A DNA stretch of 48,454 nucleotides from Sva-07 sp963717385 (GTDB lineage Bacteria; Actinomycetota; Acidimicrobiia; Acidimicrobiales; Ilumatobacteraceae): positions 1 through 48,454 of the forward strand of contig CAVQWE010000009.1 in assembly GCA_963717385.1 (NCBI GenBank), in the 5' to 3' direction. Within the stretch, counting starts at the first letter, position 1. Every line of letters starts with the position of its first letter. The notes beneath the pieces are model-generated. The model was not told the origin of the DNA and did no database searches. It saw only the letters and a program-made list of their open reading frames with translations. This document shows, in pieces, positions 38,432 to 47,500 of this stretch. The translations under genes were made by a program, and so were the position numbers.

Positions 38432-39460
38432 ATGTTGGGCGAGGTCGAAATTGTCGCGGGGCTCAACGCCGTGGTCGACGCATCACAATTGTGCAGGGAG
38501 ACTCAGGGCCGTCTCGTCGCGGGCGACACGTTGACCAAGGGCGACGCGAGTCCCGTCACCGTTGCGGATTTCGCAGCGCAGGCGCTCGTGTGCGCAACGC
38601 TGTCCGAGGCGCTGGGCGACGTGCGGATCGTTGGCGAGGAGGATTCCGCTGATCTCCTCGATCGCCCGGAGCTCCGCGACAGTGTGGCGGCACTCGTCCA
38701 ACGATCATGGCGCCCACACACGACGCCGGAGGAAGTGGTCGATTGGATCTCGCTGGGTGGCGCCGACGCATCAGGTGACCGCTACTGGACGCTCGATCCG
38801 ATCGATGGCACCAAGGGATTCCTGCGCGGTGACCAGTATGCGATCGCGCTCGGTCTGATCGAGGCAGGTCAGGTCGTACTCGGCGTGCTCGGCTGCCCCA
38901 ACCTGCCCAACGTCGACGGGTCGACAGGGGCTGTGTTCGTGGCGACGGGCGACGGCTGCGTCGCGTACTACGGCTCGTCGGTCGAGTCGGTCCCGGTCTT
39001 GGTCGCAGCACCGCCAACGTTGGCCGAAGCCCGATTCTGTGAGTCGGTCGAGTCGGGCCACTCGAACCAGGACGACTCCGCACGTATTGCGGCGTCGCTC
39101 GGCATCCAGGCCGAGCCGTACCGCATCGACAGTCAGTGCAAGTACGCCGCGGTCGGTCGTGGCGACGCGTCGATCTACCTCCGGTTGCCGACGAGTGAGA
39201 CCTATCGCGAGAAGATCTGGGATCATGCCGCCGGTATGTTCGTGGTCGAGCAGGCCGGTGGTCGGGTCACCGACGTCACCGGCGCGGCGCTCGACTTCAC
39301 CCAGGGCGCCCGCCTCGAGCACAACCGCGGCATCGTTGCCACCGACGGTCGTTTCCACGACGAGGTGATTGCAGCGGTCGAGCGCGGTGCTCGGCACGCC
39401 TGTGACCTCGTAGCGCTCCCGACCGGCGCCGGCGGACAGTTCGATCGGGGTGGTGTGTGA
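38432..39460 (+). CDS. CysQ-like 3'(2'),5'-bisphosphate nucleotidase (inositol monophosphatase family)
   Basis: The metal-dependent phosphatase signature is complete: VGEEDS, YWTLDPIDGTKGFLRGDQYA and EKIWDHAAGMFVVEQAGG. KGFLRG after DPIDGT is typical of the HAL2/CysQ branch, which hydrolyses 3'-phosphoadenosine 5'-phosphate (PAP) to AMP; PAP is the inhibitory product of every sulfotransferase. It lies just before cysD and in a locus with five sulfotransferases, so PAP removal is the likely role. Inositol or histidinol phosphatase activity is the alternative. ATG 38432 is preferred, with GTGGAGG upstream; GTG 38414 is in the same frame. It is intact, with 342 residues. Confidence 0.87.
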   Translation: MLGEVEIVAGLNAVVDASQLCRETQGRLVAGDTLTKGDASPVTVADFAAQALVCATLSEALGDVRIVGEEDSADLLDRPELRDSVAALVQRSWRPHTTPEEVVDWISLGGADASGDRYWTLDPIDGTKGFLRGDQYAIALGLIEAGQVVLGVLGCPNLPNVDGSTGAVFVATGDGCVAYYGSSVESVPVLVAAPPTLAEARFCESVESGHSNQDDSARIAASLGIQAEPYRIDSQCKYAAVGRGDASIYLRLPTSETYREKIWDHAAGMFVVEQAGGRVTDVTGAALDFTQGARLEHNRGIVATDGRFHDEVIAAVERGARHACDLVALPTGAGGQFDRGGV

Positions 39461-39538
39461 CGTCTCCGGCGAGCAGGTTCGGCGAGGCTTGATGGACTCT
39501 TGCGGTTCTCTTGCCACACAAGCGGGCCGAAACACCGT

Positions 39539-39563
39539 ATTGTCTGGTGTATTGGTAGACAAT
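39539..39563. promoter_or_regulatory. Inverted repeat upstream of cysD, candidate operator
   Basis: ATTGTCT (39539-39545) and AGACAAT (39557-39563) are perfectly complementary arms around 11 bases, in an AT-rich patch 42 bases before the cysD GTG. The symmetry and position suggest a dimeric repressor or activator site for the sulfate-activation operon. The regulator is not in the window. Confidence 0.4.
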
Positions 39564-39604
39564 CGATCGGTGCTGACGGCGCCGGTGCACGAGCAGGAGT
39601 TCAC

Positions 39605-40561
39605 GTGACGACGACCCACGACGAAGTATCACCAACTGCGGCCGCTCCGAAGATCTCTGCGGGACGCCTGACGCACCTGCAGCGGTTGGAGGCCGAGGCC
39701 ATCCACATCATGCGTGAGGCGGTGTCCGAGGCCGAGCGCCCGGCGTTGCTGTATTCGATGGGCAAAGACAGCTCAGTGCTGTTGCGCCTGGCGGTGAAGG
39801 CGTTCTACCCGTCGACACCACCGATGCCGATGGTGCACGTCGACACGCTGTGGAAGTTCCAGGCGATGTACGAGTTCCGCGATGCCCAGGCTGCGGCCCA
39901 TGGGATGGAGCTGATCGTCCACCTCAACCCGGAGTGTGTCGAGAAGAACATCAACCCGATCGATCACGGGTCGGCGACCCACACCGACATGTGGAAGACC
40001 GAGGGGCTCAAGCAGATCGTCGACGAGCGCAAGTTCGACGTGATGTTCGGCGGGGCCCGCCGCGACGAAGAGAAGTCGCGCGCCAAGGAGCGGGTGTTCT
40101 CGATTCGCAGCGCCCAGCACCAGTGGGATCCGAAGCGCCAACGCCCCGAGTTGTGGCAGCTCTACAACGGTCGGCGCAACAAGGGTGAGACGGTGCGTGT
40201 GTTCCCGATCTCGAACTGGACCGAACTCGACGTGTGGCAGTACATCCATCTCGAGCAGATCCCGCTCGTCGACCTGTATCTCGCCAAGCCTCGCCCGGTC
40301 GTGGAGCGCGATGGCACGTTGATCGTGGTCGACGACGACCGGATGCCGCTGGAGCCAGGCGAGGTGCCCGAGATGCGAACCGTGAGGTTCCGCACGCTTG
40401 GTTGCTACCCGCTGACGGGGGCGATCGAGTCGACCGCCGACACCTTGCCGGGAATCATCCAGGAAATGCTGCTGGCCACCACGTCAGAGCGTCAGGGCCG
40501 CGTGGCCGACCACGACGGCATCAGTTCACTCGAGAAGAAGAAGCAGGAAGGACACTTCTGA
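39605..40561 (+). CDS. cysD: Sulfate adenylyltransferase subunit 2
   Basis: Forms adenosine 5'-phosphosulfate from ATP and sulfate together with the CysN GTPase. The PP-loop is LLYSMGKDSSVLLRL, followed by PMVHVDTLWKFQAMYEFRD, TDMWKTEGLKQIVDE and the arginine-rich FGGARRDEEKSRAKER. The C-terminal TVRFRTLGCYPLTGAIES and SERQGRVADHD are invariant features of CysD. GTG 39605 follows CAGGAGT by about five bases. There are 318 residues, intact. The stop overlaps the start of cysN/C by one base (TGATG). In this locus its product most plausibly feeds PAPS to the sulfotransferases; no sulfite-reduction (cysH, cysI) genes are visible in the window. Confidence 0.96.
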   Translation: MTTTHDEVSPTAAAPKISAGRLTHLQRLEAEAIHIMREAVSEAERPALLYSMGKDSSVLLRLAVKAFYPSTPPMPMVHVDTLWKFQAMYEFRDAQAAAHGMELIVHLNPECVEKNINPIDHGSATHTDMWKTEGLKQIVDERKFDVMFGGARRDEEKSRAKERVFSIRSAQHQWDPKRQRPELWQLYNGRRNKGETVRVFPISNWTELDVWQYIHLEQIPLVDLYLAKPRPVVERDGTLIVVDDDRMPLEPGEVPEMRTVRFRTLGCYPLTGAIESTADTLPGIIQEMLLATTSERQGRVADHDGISSLEKKKQEGHF

Positions 40562-42477
40562 TGGCCGCAACGACCACCACGCCCAGCCAGGATCTGATCG
40601 CCGAGAACATCGAGGAGTACCTCGACCAGCACCAGCACAAGAGCCTGTTGCGCTTCATCACGTGCGGTTCGGTCGACGACGGCAAGAGCACCCTGATCGG
40701 GCGTCTGCTGTACGAGACCCACCTCGTGTTCGAAGATCACCTCGCAGCGCTCGAGATCGATTCGGTCAAGGTCGGCACCCAAGGTGGTGACCTCGACTTC
40801 GCGTTGCTGCTCGACGGGCTGTCGGCCGAGCGTGAGCAGGGCATCACGATCGACGTGGCCTACCGGTTCTTCACCACGGAGCACCGCAAGTTCATCGTCG
40901 CCGACACACCGGGACACGAGCAGTACACACGCAACATGGTCACCGGTGCATCCACCGCTGACGTCGCCGTGATCCTGGTCGATGCTCGCAAGGGCGTGCT
41001 CACCCAGACCCGTCGCCACAGCTTCTTGGTGTCGCTGCTGGGCATCAAGCGGGTGGTCGTGGCCATCAACAAGATGGACCTGATGGACTACTCGCACGAG
41101 GTGTTCAACTCGATCCAGGAGGAATACACCGACTTCGCGAACCGCATCGGGCTGAGCGACATCACCTTCATCCCGCTGTCGGCGTTGAAGGGCGACAACA
41201 TCGTCGAGCCGAGCCCGCACACGGAGTGGTACCACGGCCCGACGCTGCTCGGGTTCCTCGAGACGGTGGCTGTCGACGACGACCTGGCCGAGCAGAGCTT
41301 CCGGATGCCGGTGCAGTGGGTGAACCGCCCGAACCTCGACTTCCGTGGCTTCTCGGGCCGTGTGGTCGGTGGAGCGATCAAGCCGGGTGACCCGATCCGG
41401 GTACTCCCAGCGGGCACCACCAGCACGGTCGATCGGATCGTGACGATGGACGGTGACCTCGACGAGGCGATCGCCGGCCAATCGATCACGATCACGCTCA
41501 CCGACGAGATCGATGTCAGCCGCGGCGACGTGCTGTGCGCTGCCGACGACCCCGCTGAAGTGGCCGATCAGTTCGAGGCCCACATCGTGTGGATGCACGA
41601 AGACGCCATGCTGCCCGGCCGCCCGTATCTGGTGAAGATCGGGGCTCGCACGGTCGGGGCGACAATCGCGAATCCGAAGTACCGAATCGACGTCAACACA
41701 CTCGACCATCTTGCGGCCAACACCTTGGAACTCAACGAGATCGGTGTCTGCAACATCAGTCTCGACCGGCCGATCCCGTTCGATCCGTATGACGTGAACC
41801 GTGACACCGGTGGCTTCATCGTGATCGACAAGCTCACGAATGTCACCGTGGGTGCAGGGTTGCTGCACTTCGCGTTGCGCCGCTCGCACAACATCCATTG
41901 GCAAGACGTACAGGTCGACAAGAGCGCCCGCGCCGAGATGAACACTCATCGCCCGGCCGTGGTCTGGTTGACGGGCCTGTCCGGTGCCGGCAAGTCGACC
42001 ATCGCGAACATCGTCGAATCGAAGCTGCACACCCATGGTGTGCGCACCTATCTGCTCGACGGCGACAACGTTCGCCACGGTCTGAACCGTGACCTCGGCT
42101 TCACCGATGCCGACCGCGTCGAGAACATTCGACGGATCGCCGAGGTGTCGGCGTTGATGGTCGATGCCGGTCTGGTGGTGCTGGTGTCGTTCATCTCACC
42201 GTTCCGGGCAGAGCGTCGATTGGCTCGTGAGGCAGTCGAGGACGGCGAGTTCATCGAGGTGTTCGTCGACACGCCGCTCGATTTGGCCGAAGAGCGTGAC
42301 CCGAAGGGTCTGTACGCCAAGGCACGTCGTGGCGAGTTGTCGAACTTCACTGGCATCGACTCGCCGTACGAGGCGCCCGAGAACCCAGAGGTTCGAGTCG
42401 ACACCGCAGCCACCTCACCAGAAGCGGCTGCGGATCAGATCATCGACACACTGCGCGCTCGAGGCATCGTCTCCTGA
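40561..42477 (+). CDS. cysNC: Bifunctional sulfate adenylyltransferase subunit 1/adenylylsulfate kinase
   Basis: The N-terminal two thirds are a GTPase with P-loop GSVDDGKSTLIGRLL, switch region SAEREQGITIDVAYRFF, G3 VADTPGHEQYTRNM and G4 NKMD, followed by EF-Tu-like barrels (FRGFSGRVVGGAIKPGDPIR). The last 180 residues are adenylylsulfate kinase: GLSGAGKSTIANIVE, LLDGDNVRHGLNRDLGF and FISPFRAERRLAR. The product therefore couples APS formation to PAPS formation. It has 638 residues, typical for the fusion, and is intact. It is co-transcribed with cysD by overlap. The fusion gives PAPS directly, in keeping with a role in sulfation. A long hairpin starts five bases after the stop. Confidence 0.96.
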   Translation: MAATTTTPSQDLIAENIEEYLDQHQHKSLLRFITCGSVDDGKSTLIGRLLYETHLVFEDHLAALEIDSVKVGTQGGDLDFALLLDGLSAEREQGITIDVAYRFFTTEHRKFIVADTPGHEQYTRNMVTGASTADVAVILVDARKGVLTQTRRHSFLVSLLGIKRVVVAINKMDLMDYSHEVFNSIQEEYTDFANRIGLSDITFIPLSALKGDNIVEPSPHTEWYHGPTLLGFLETVAVDDDLAEQSFRMPVQWVNRPNLDFRGFSGRVVGGAIKPGDPIRVLPAGTTSTVDRIVTMDGDLDEAIAGQSITITLTDEIDVSRGDVLCAADDPAEVADQFEAHIVWMHEDAMLPGRPYLVKIGARTVGATIANPKYRIDVNTLDHLAANTLELNEIGVCNISLDRPIPFDPYDVNRDTGGFIVIDKLTNVTVGAGLLHFALRRSHNIHWQDVQVDKSARAEMNTHRPAVVWLTGLSGAGKSTIANIVESKLHTHGVRTYLLDGDNVRHGLNRDLGFTDADRVENIRRIAEVSALMVDAGLVVLVSFISPFRAERRLAREAVEDGEFIEVFVDTPLDLAEERDPKGLYAKARRGELSNFTGIDSPYEAPENPEVRVDTAATSPEAAADQIIDTLRARGIVS

Positions 42478-42481
42478 ACGT

Positions 42482-42527
42482 GCCGGTTGCCGTCGGCTGG
42501 CGGAGAGGTCAGTCGACGGCGACCGGC
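42482..42527. terminator. Long hairpin between convergent cysN/C and the SGNH-like gene
   Basis: GCCGGTTGCCGTCG (42482-42495) pairs with CGACGGCGACCGGC (42514-42527): 14 pairs with one G-U and an 18-base loop. It sits between two convergent genes and can work on either strand. The TGA proposed for the SGNH-like gene (42511-42509) is inside the loop. Confidence 0.72.
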
Positions 42528-43200
42528 CCGCCTTGCCGGCGATCGATGGGTCGACGGCGCTGGGCGACAACTGCTTGAGTACGTCCGTTGTCACCCGGCT
42601 CCCCTGAGCAAAGAACCTGTCGCGGAACTGCTCGCGATAGAGCGCAAGGTCAGAAGCACTGAGCCCCCACTGCATCGTGACTCGCATTTCGTCGCCGAGG
42701 GCTTGATCGGCCGACCAGTAGTTGTCAAGGTCCGACGCGGTGAGGAATCGGGGGAGCAGGCTCAGGTAGTCGGGAGCGGCCCACGGATCGGACCAGGTCG
42801 TGCGCATCAGGTTGGCCGGGACTCCTCCGGGGGCTTCGAGCCCGACGAGTACGTCTCGATCGTCGGCGGGGAATGACGGGAGGAGATCCCTCAACGCCAG
42901 GTAGTGCTCGACGATCGTGGAACCCCCGCGTGCCTGGTTGCTGACCTGGATGTCGGTTCCTGCGCGTTCTGACAACTGCTCGGAGAGCTGACGTGCGTCG
43001 ACCCCCGCCTCGACACGCGAACTCCCGATCACGATCATGTCGGGCGGCCGCCTCGTGTTCACCGAGTACCAACCGTTGTAGCTGCTGATGGCAAAGCTGG
43101 CACCCGCTTCGACGACGAGCACGACGACCAGTGGCACAACGACCCACTGCAATTTGCGCCACTTGGGGTGTTTCACCGACGGTGCTTCGCTGTGCTTCAT
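42509..43200 (-). CDS. Membrane-anchored SGNH/DltD-like protein, MBOAT partner (probable frameshift at the end)
   Basis: N-terminal anchor LQWVVVPLVVVLVVEAGASF after a short charged tail, then MIVIGSSRVEAGVDARQLSE, where GSSR is the expected nucleophile-serine block of SGNH-type acyl-transfer partners. SNQARGGSTIVEHYLALRDL and FPADDRDVLVGLEAPGGVP follow. Proteins of this type work with MBOAT enzymes to acylate surface polymers. ATG 43200 follows AGGGAAA. In the frame used for most of the gene there is no stop until 42415, which would run antisense through the end of cysN/C. A one-base shift near 42535 gives GGPVAVD and a TGA within the hairpin loop, a more natural end. Confidence 0.75.
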
Positions 43201-43255
43201 GCCGTTTCCCTTGCTGCTGGTCGTGTGTCACATCGAGCGGCGGCGGTGCTCGACA

Positions 43256-44538
43256 TCAGAACTGGAAGTAGATGAAGTCGGCGCCGGTTGCAGGCGCAAG
43301 GACAAAGATCGCCAACCAGAGCGAGGTTACTGCGGCCGGTCCCAACCCTGTGTGCCAGCCCCAGGCCTTCGAAGGGTCGTCGGCACCCTTGTGCCAGATC
43401 TCGAACCCGAACAGAGCGATGCCACAGAACACCAGGGTGAAGAGCAGCGGTCCGAGATCTGGGGTGATCGACCAATCGGACACGATCTCAGAGACGAACC
43501 CTGCCACTTGTTTCCCCGACGACGCACGAAACAGCAACCAGCCGAAGCAGACCAATTGGAACATCGCGAACTGCTTCCAGAGGGTCGCAACCCGACCTGA
43601 TGCAGGAGGTGTCGATCGGCGCTCGAGAAGCAGCCGGTGGCTCACGAGGAGGGCGCCGTGGTACACACCCCAGGCAACGAATGTCCAGGCCGCGCCGTGC
43701 CAGAGGCCGCCGAGGATCATCACGATCATCAGGTTGATGAGGGTGCGCCGTGCCGTGCCGCGGTTGCCTCCGAGCGGGATGTAGAGGTAGTCGCGCAACC
43801 AGGTGCTGAGGCTGATGTGCCATCGCCTCCAGAATTCTGAGGGGTCGGTCGAGATGTAGGGGAGGTTGAAGTTGAGCATCAGTTCGATGCCGAGCAGCTT
43901 GGACACCCCGCGTGCGATGTCGGTGTAGCCGCTGAAGTCGCCGTAGATCTGTAGCGCGAACGCCCAGATGCCGACGAGCGCCACGAGTCCGCTCGTCGGG
44001 GTGTCCGACGAGAACACCTCGTTGACAACACGTGCAGCATTGTCGGCGATGACGACCTTCTTGAAGAGCCCCCATGTGATCAGCCACAGGCCTTCGAGGC
44101 TCTGCTGCCGACTGAGCTTGCGCGGTGCACTGATGATGGGGAGCAGGTGGCTCGCCCGTTCGATTGGGCCGGCCACCAATTGAGGGAAATACGCGACGTA
44201 GACGGCGAAGTCGCGGAGGTTGCTCGTGGCCTCCATTTTTCCTCGATAGACGTCGATGGTGTAGCTCAACGTCTGGAACGTGTAGAAGCTGATGCCGACC
44301 GGCAGGACGATGCTCAAGAGGACCGGTGACGTCTCGAGCCCGAGCGTCGGAGAGGAGTTCCTGGGCGCTGTCCACGAAGAAGCCGAAGTACTTGAAGAAG
44401 CCGAGAATGCCAAGGTTGCTGAGGAGTGAGATGCGCAGCAACCAGACTCGGCGACGTCGATCCGTGGTGCCCGACAGCGCGCGGACCGACTGAGAAGTCG
44501 ATCAACGTCGAGATGAGCAGCAGTGAAAGAAATCGCCA
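43256..44538 (-). CDS. MBOAT-family O-acyltransferase, AlgI/DltB-like, missing its N-terminus (two frameshifts)
   Basis: Membrane-bound O-acyltransferase. Visible motifs: LGILGFFKYFGFF, LPVGISFYTFQTLSYTIDVY, FPQLVAGPIERASHLLP, LQIYGDFSGYTDIARGVSKL, SEFWRRWHISLSTWLRDYLY, IPLGGNRGT and GGLWHGAAWTFVAWGVYHG with the catalytic-type histidine. The enzyme would move acyl groups across the membrane onto the polysaccharide, with the SGNH-like protein 55 bases downstream. Frames change near 44480 and near 44330. Homology starts abruptly at WRFLSLLLISTLIDF (44538), in frame with the stop codon of the upstream CotH-like gene. The first 50-60 residues (two helices) usual for the family are absent and there is no ATG. 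The first usable start is TTG 44505. Confidence 0.85.
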
Positions 44539-44539
44539 A

Positions 44540-44554
44540 TGGCGGAGAGGTCAG
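44540..44554. repeat. 15-bp sequence shared with 42498-42512
   Basis: TGGCGGAGAGGTCAG occurs here, spanning the TGA of the CotH-like gene on the minus strand, and again at 42498-42512, spanning the proposed TGA of the SGNH-like gene. Both copies read TGACCTCTCCGCCA from the stop codon onward. Confidence 0.8.
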
Positions 44555-47500
44555 CCGGTGGTGATGGTTGCGGTGGTCCAGGGTCGCCAGCTGCCGCTGA
44601 TGAGGGCGCGTGCTTCGATGATGTAGGTGGCGTTGTTGGCGGGGTTGGTGATGGTGGCGCTGGTGGCGGTGCTGGGTGGTTGCCACTGTTGTCGTTGTCC
44701 GGTGATGCGGTGGCGGAACTGGTAGCGGGCGGCGTTGTCGACGGGGTCCCAGTTGGTGGCGATCGAGCTGGCGGTGATCTCGATGCGCAGTGTCGGCTGA
44801 TCGACGCCCGCCCCGGGAACGACGATCACCTCGCCGTCACCCTCGGTGGCGGTGGCGGGGGCGGCGGTGGAGGGGGTGGCGTTGTGGTGCCGGTGGTGAT
44901 GGTTGCGGTGGTCCAGGGTCGCCAGCTGCCGCTGATGAGGGCGCGTGCTTCGATGATGTAGGTGGCGTTGTTGGCGGGGTTGGTGATGGTGGCGCTGGTG
45001 GCGGTGCTGGGTGGTTGCCACTGTTGTCGTTGTCCGGTGATGCGGTGGCGGAACTGGTAGCGGGCGGCGTTGTCGACGGGGTCCCAGTTGGTGGCGATCG
45101 AGCTGGCGGTGATCTCGATGCGCAGTGTCGGCTGATCGACGCCCGCCCCGGGAACCACGACCACGGCCGGTCCGCCCGGAACGTCGCAGAGGTCACCGAC
45201 GCCGTTGCCGTCGGTGTCGAGTTGGTCGCTGTTGGGCACCAGCGGGCAGTTGTCGACGTCGTCGCCGACCCCATCGCCGTCGCCGTCAGTCGGAGGTGGG
45301 GCGGAGGTGGCGGAGGTGGCGGAGGTGGCGGAGGCGGAGGTGGCGGGGTGGTCCCGGTGCGGAGTGCGCCGAAGTCCTGGACACCGGTGGTCGTGACGTT
45401 GGGAAGCCCGAAGCTCGACACCGACCGGTCGAGGTACCCGCCGGGGTCGGGGGTGGCGGTCGCAGCGAGCTGATAGGCGGCGACCTCTTGGCTGCCGACG
45501 CCGCTCGGGCTGGCGGTGCCTTCTCCGAGCGGCCCGAACCGAACCGTGTTGGCGGTGTCGCGCACGGCGACGGTCCAGTTGTCGTTCGACACGTCGAGCG
45601 GTGATGTCATCGAGTGCAGGGTGCTGGCAGTCCCATGTCGGGCCTGCACGTTGATCGACCAGTCGCCGGCTGCTGGGTCGTAGGAGAGGTCGTCGGGTCG
45701 GTCTTCGGCGAACGTGACGATCGAACCGGGCAGCAGGGTTGCCCAGAGCGGGTCATTGCTGAGTTCGAGTGTGCCGGGGACGCCGTCATCGGACCATTCG
45801 ATGGTCCAACCCCTGAGATCGTCGGTGCCGACGGTGACCATCTCGAACCAGTCACCGCCGTTGCCGGCGATCGACCCGAAGGTCAGGTCGGCACCGCCTG
45901 CATCGAGCACACGGTCGTCGCGTACGGCGTTGTATTCGTTCAGCACCAGCCCGGCGCTCGGTGCCTGACCGAACGACGTGACGGTGACGCCTGCAACTCC
46001 TGGCGAGCCGCCGACCGTGTTCGAGATGCCCCAGTTGGCGGGGATCGAGTTGTCGGCGGTGGGGTTGATGACCTGGAGCGATTGGCCGGTCTGGCCGGCT
46101 GGCCACGGCCATGGGGTCGACGACGTGTACGACACGGCGTCGACGACTGTGCCGTCGGTGTCGAGCAGCCGAACCGTGGCGCCGCTGTCGCTGAGTTCGC
46201 CGTCGAACTCGCCGGCGGCGTACACACGGGTGGTGGTGGCGCGCAGCGCCACGTCGTCGGAGCTGATCACGAGTCGTTGGCCGCCCAACAACACGGTGCC
46301 GCCGGGAAGTGTGTGACCCACCGGTTCGATCTTCCAGCCGGTGAGATCGATCGATTCCTGTCCGGTGTTCAACAGTTCGATGAACTCCGGGCCGGTGCCC
46401 GTCGGCCGATAGTGGATTTCGGACACGACCACGTTGCGCTGCCCGCTCGCAGGTGGGGGGATCAGTTTGCCGGGGCCGGTGTTCTGTGCGAACAACTCGA
46501 AGCGCTCGTTGATGCCCTTGAGCCAGTTGACGCGGTACCTGGCGGGACTGGTTCCCCACTTCCACTTCGCGAAGTCGTCGTTCCAAGCTGGCCCGTCGTG
46601 GCGAGCTTCGACTCGTACGACGCCAGGAGGTCTGCCCGAGGGTGCTCTGCGATGAGTGTCTGGAGCCGACGGCCGAACATCTCGCGAATCTGCGGATCGT
46701 CGAGCATCGCACGGGTGACGGGGTGGTGTCGCGGTGGCAGCAGCTCGCCGTTCACGGCCTTGACCGACTTCGGTTGGAAGATCGAGTCGAGGTCCCAGAT
46801 CTGCATCGACCAGCGGCCGGTGGTTTCCGGGTCGCGAATGACGAAGACGTTCTTGATCGTCGAATCCCAGTGGCGAGCGAACGCCTGGTAGGCCGTGAAG
46901 TTCACCATGGCAGGAACGTCCATCTCCTGCCAGACGATAGTTCGAACCCGAGGGTGTCGAGGACGCGTCGATCGCGTTGGTGAACTGCCAGATGTCGGTG
47001 TAGTCGCCGTCGGCGCCCTCGTCCTTCTCCCAGCGAATCAGCTGGCCAGCGGCATTCGAGGTCGGTCTGCATCTTGGTTTCCTGCTTGTACACCGCGGCG
47101 TCGCCGATGCCGTTGGCGTCGCGGAATCGCCCGTCGGTGGCGGTGAGGTACGCACCGGTGCCCCAGTAGTCGCCGTTGAGGTAGCTGCGCATCGGTTCGA
47201 AGTCGGCCTCGTGGAGACCCGGCGGCCCCGGCGAGGTCCCAGCCGATGTCGGTCACCGGGTCGGGGTTGCGGTAGAGGTTGAACTCGTCGACCGGGGCCA
47301 TCGACACCCGGGAACGTCATTTCGGCTGCCGCTGGGCAGGTCGATCTTGAGGCTCGGTTTCGGGAATCGTCGTGAGACGCCACCGCGGACCCGCACCAGC
47401 GCGTCGGTCACCACGTGGTCGCCGAGCGCGACCGTGATCGGGAACTTGCGGTTGTCGTAGCGGTGTTTGGCGAGCATCAGCGAGTAGTCGGCCGGCGGCA

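Noticed and set aside
44837..47383. Minus-strand open frame of 848 codons as a separate gene
   Set aside because: It mixes real CotH-like protein segments with out-of-frame stretches; the domain order shows it is part of the single gene 44551-48453 broken by indels.
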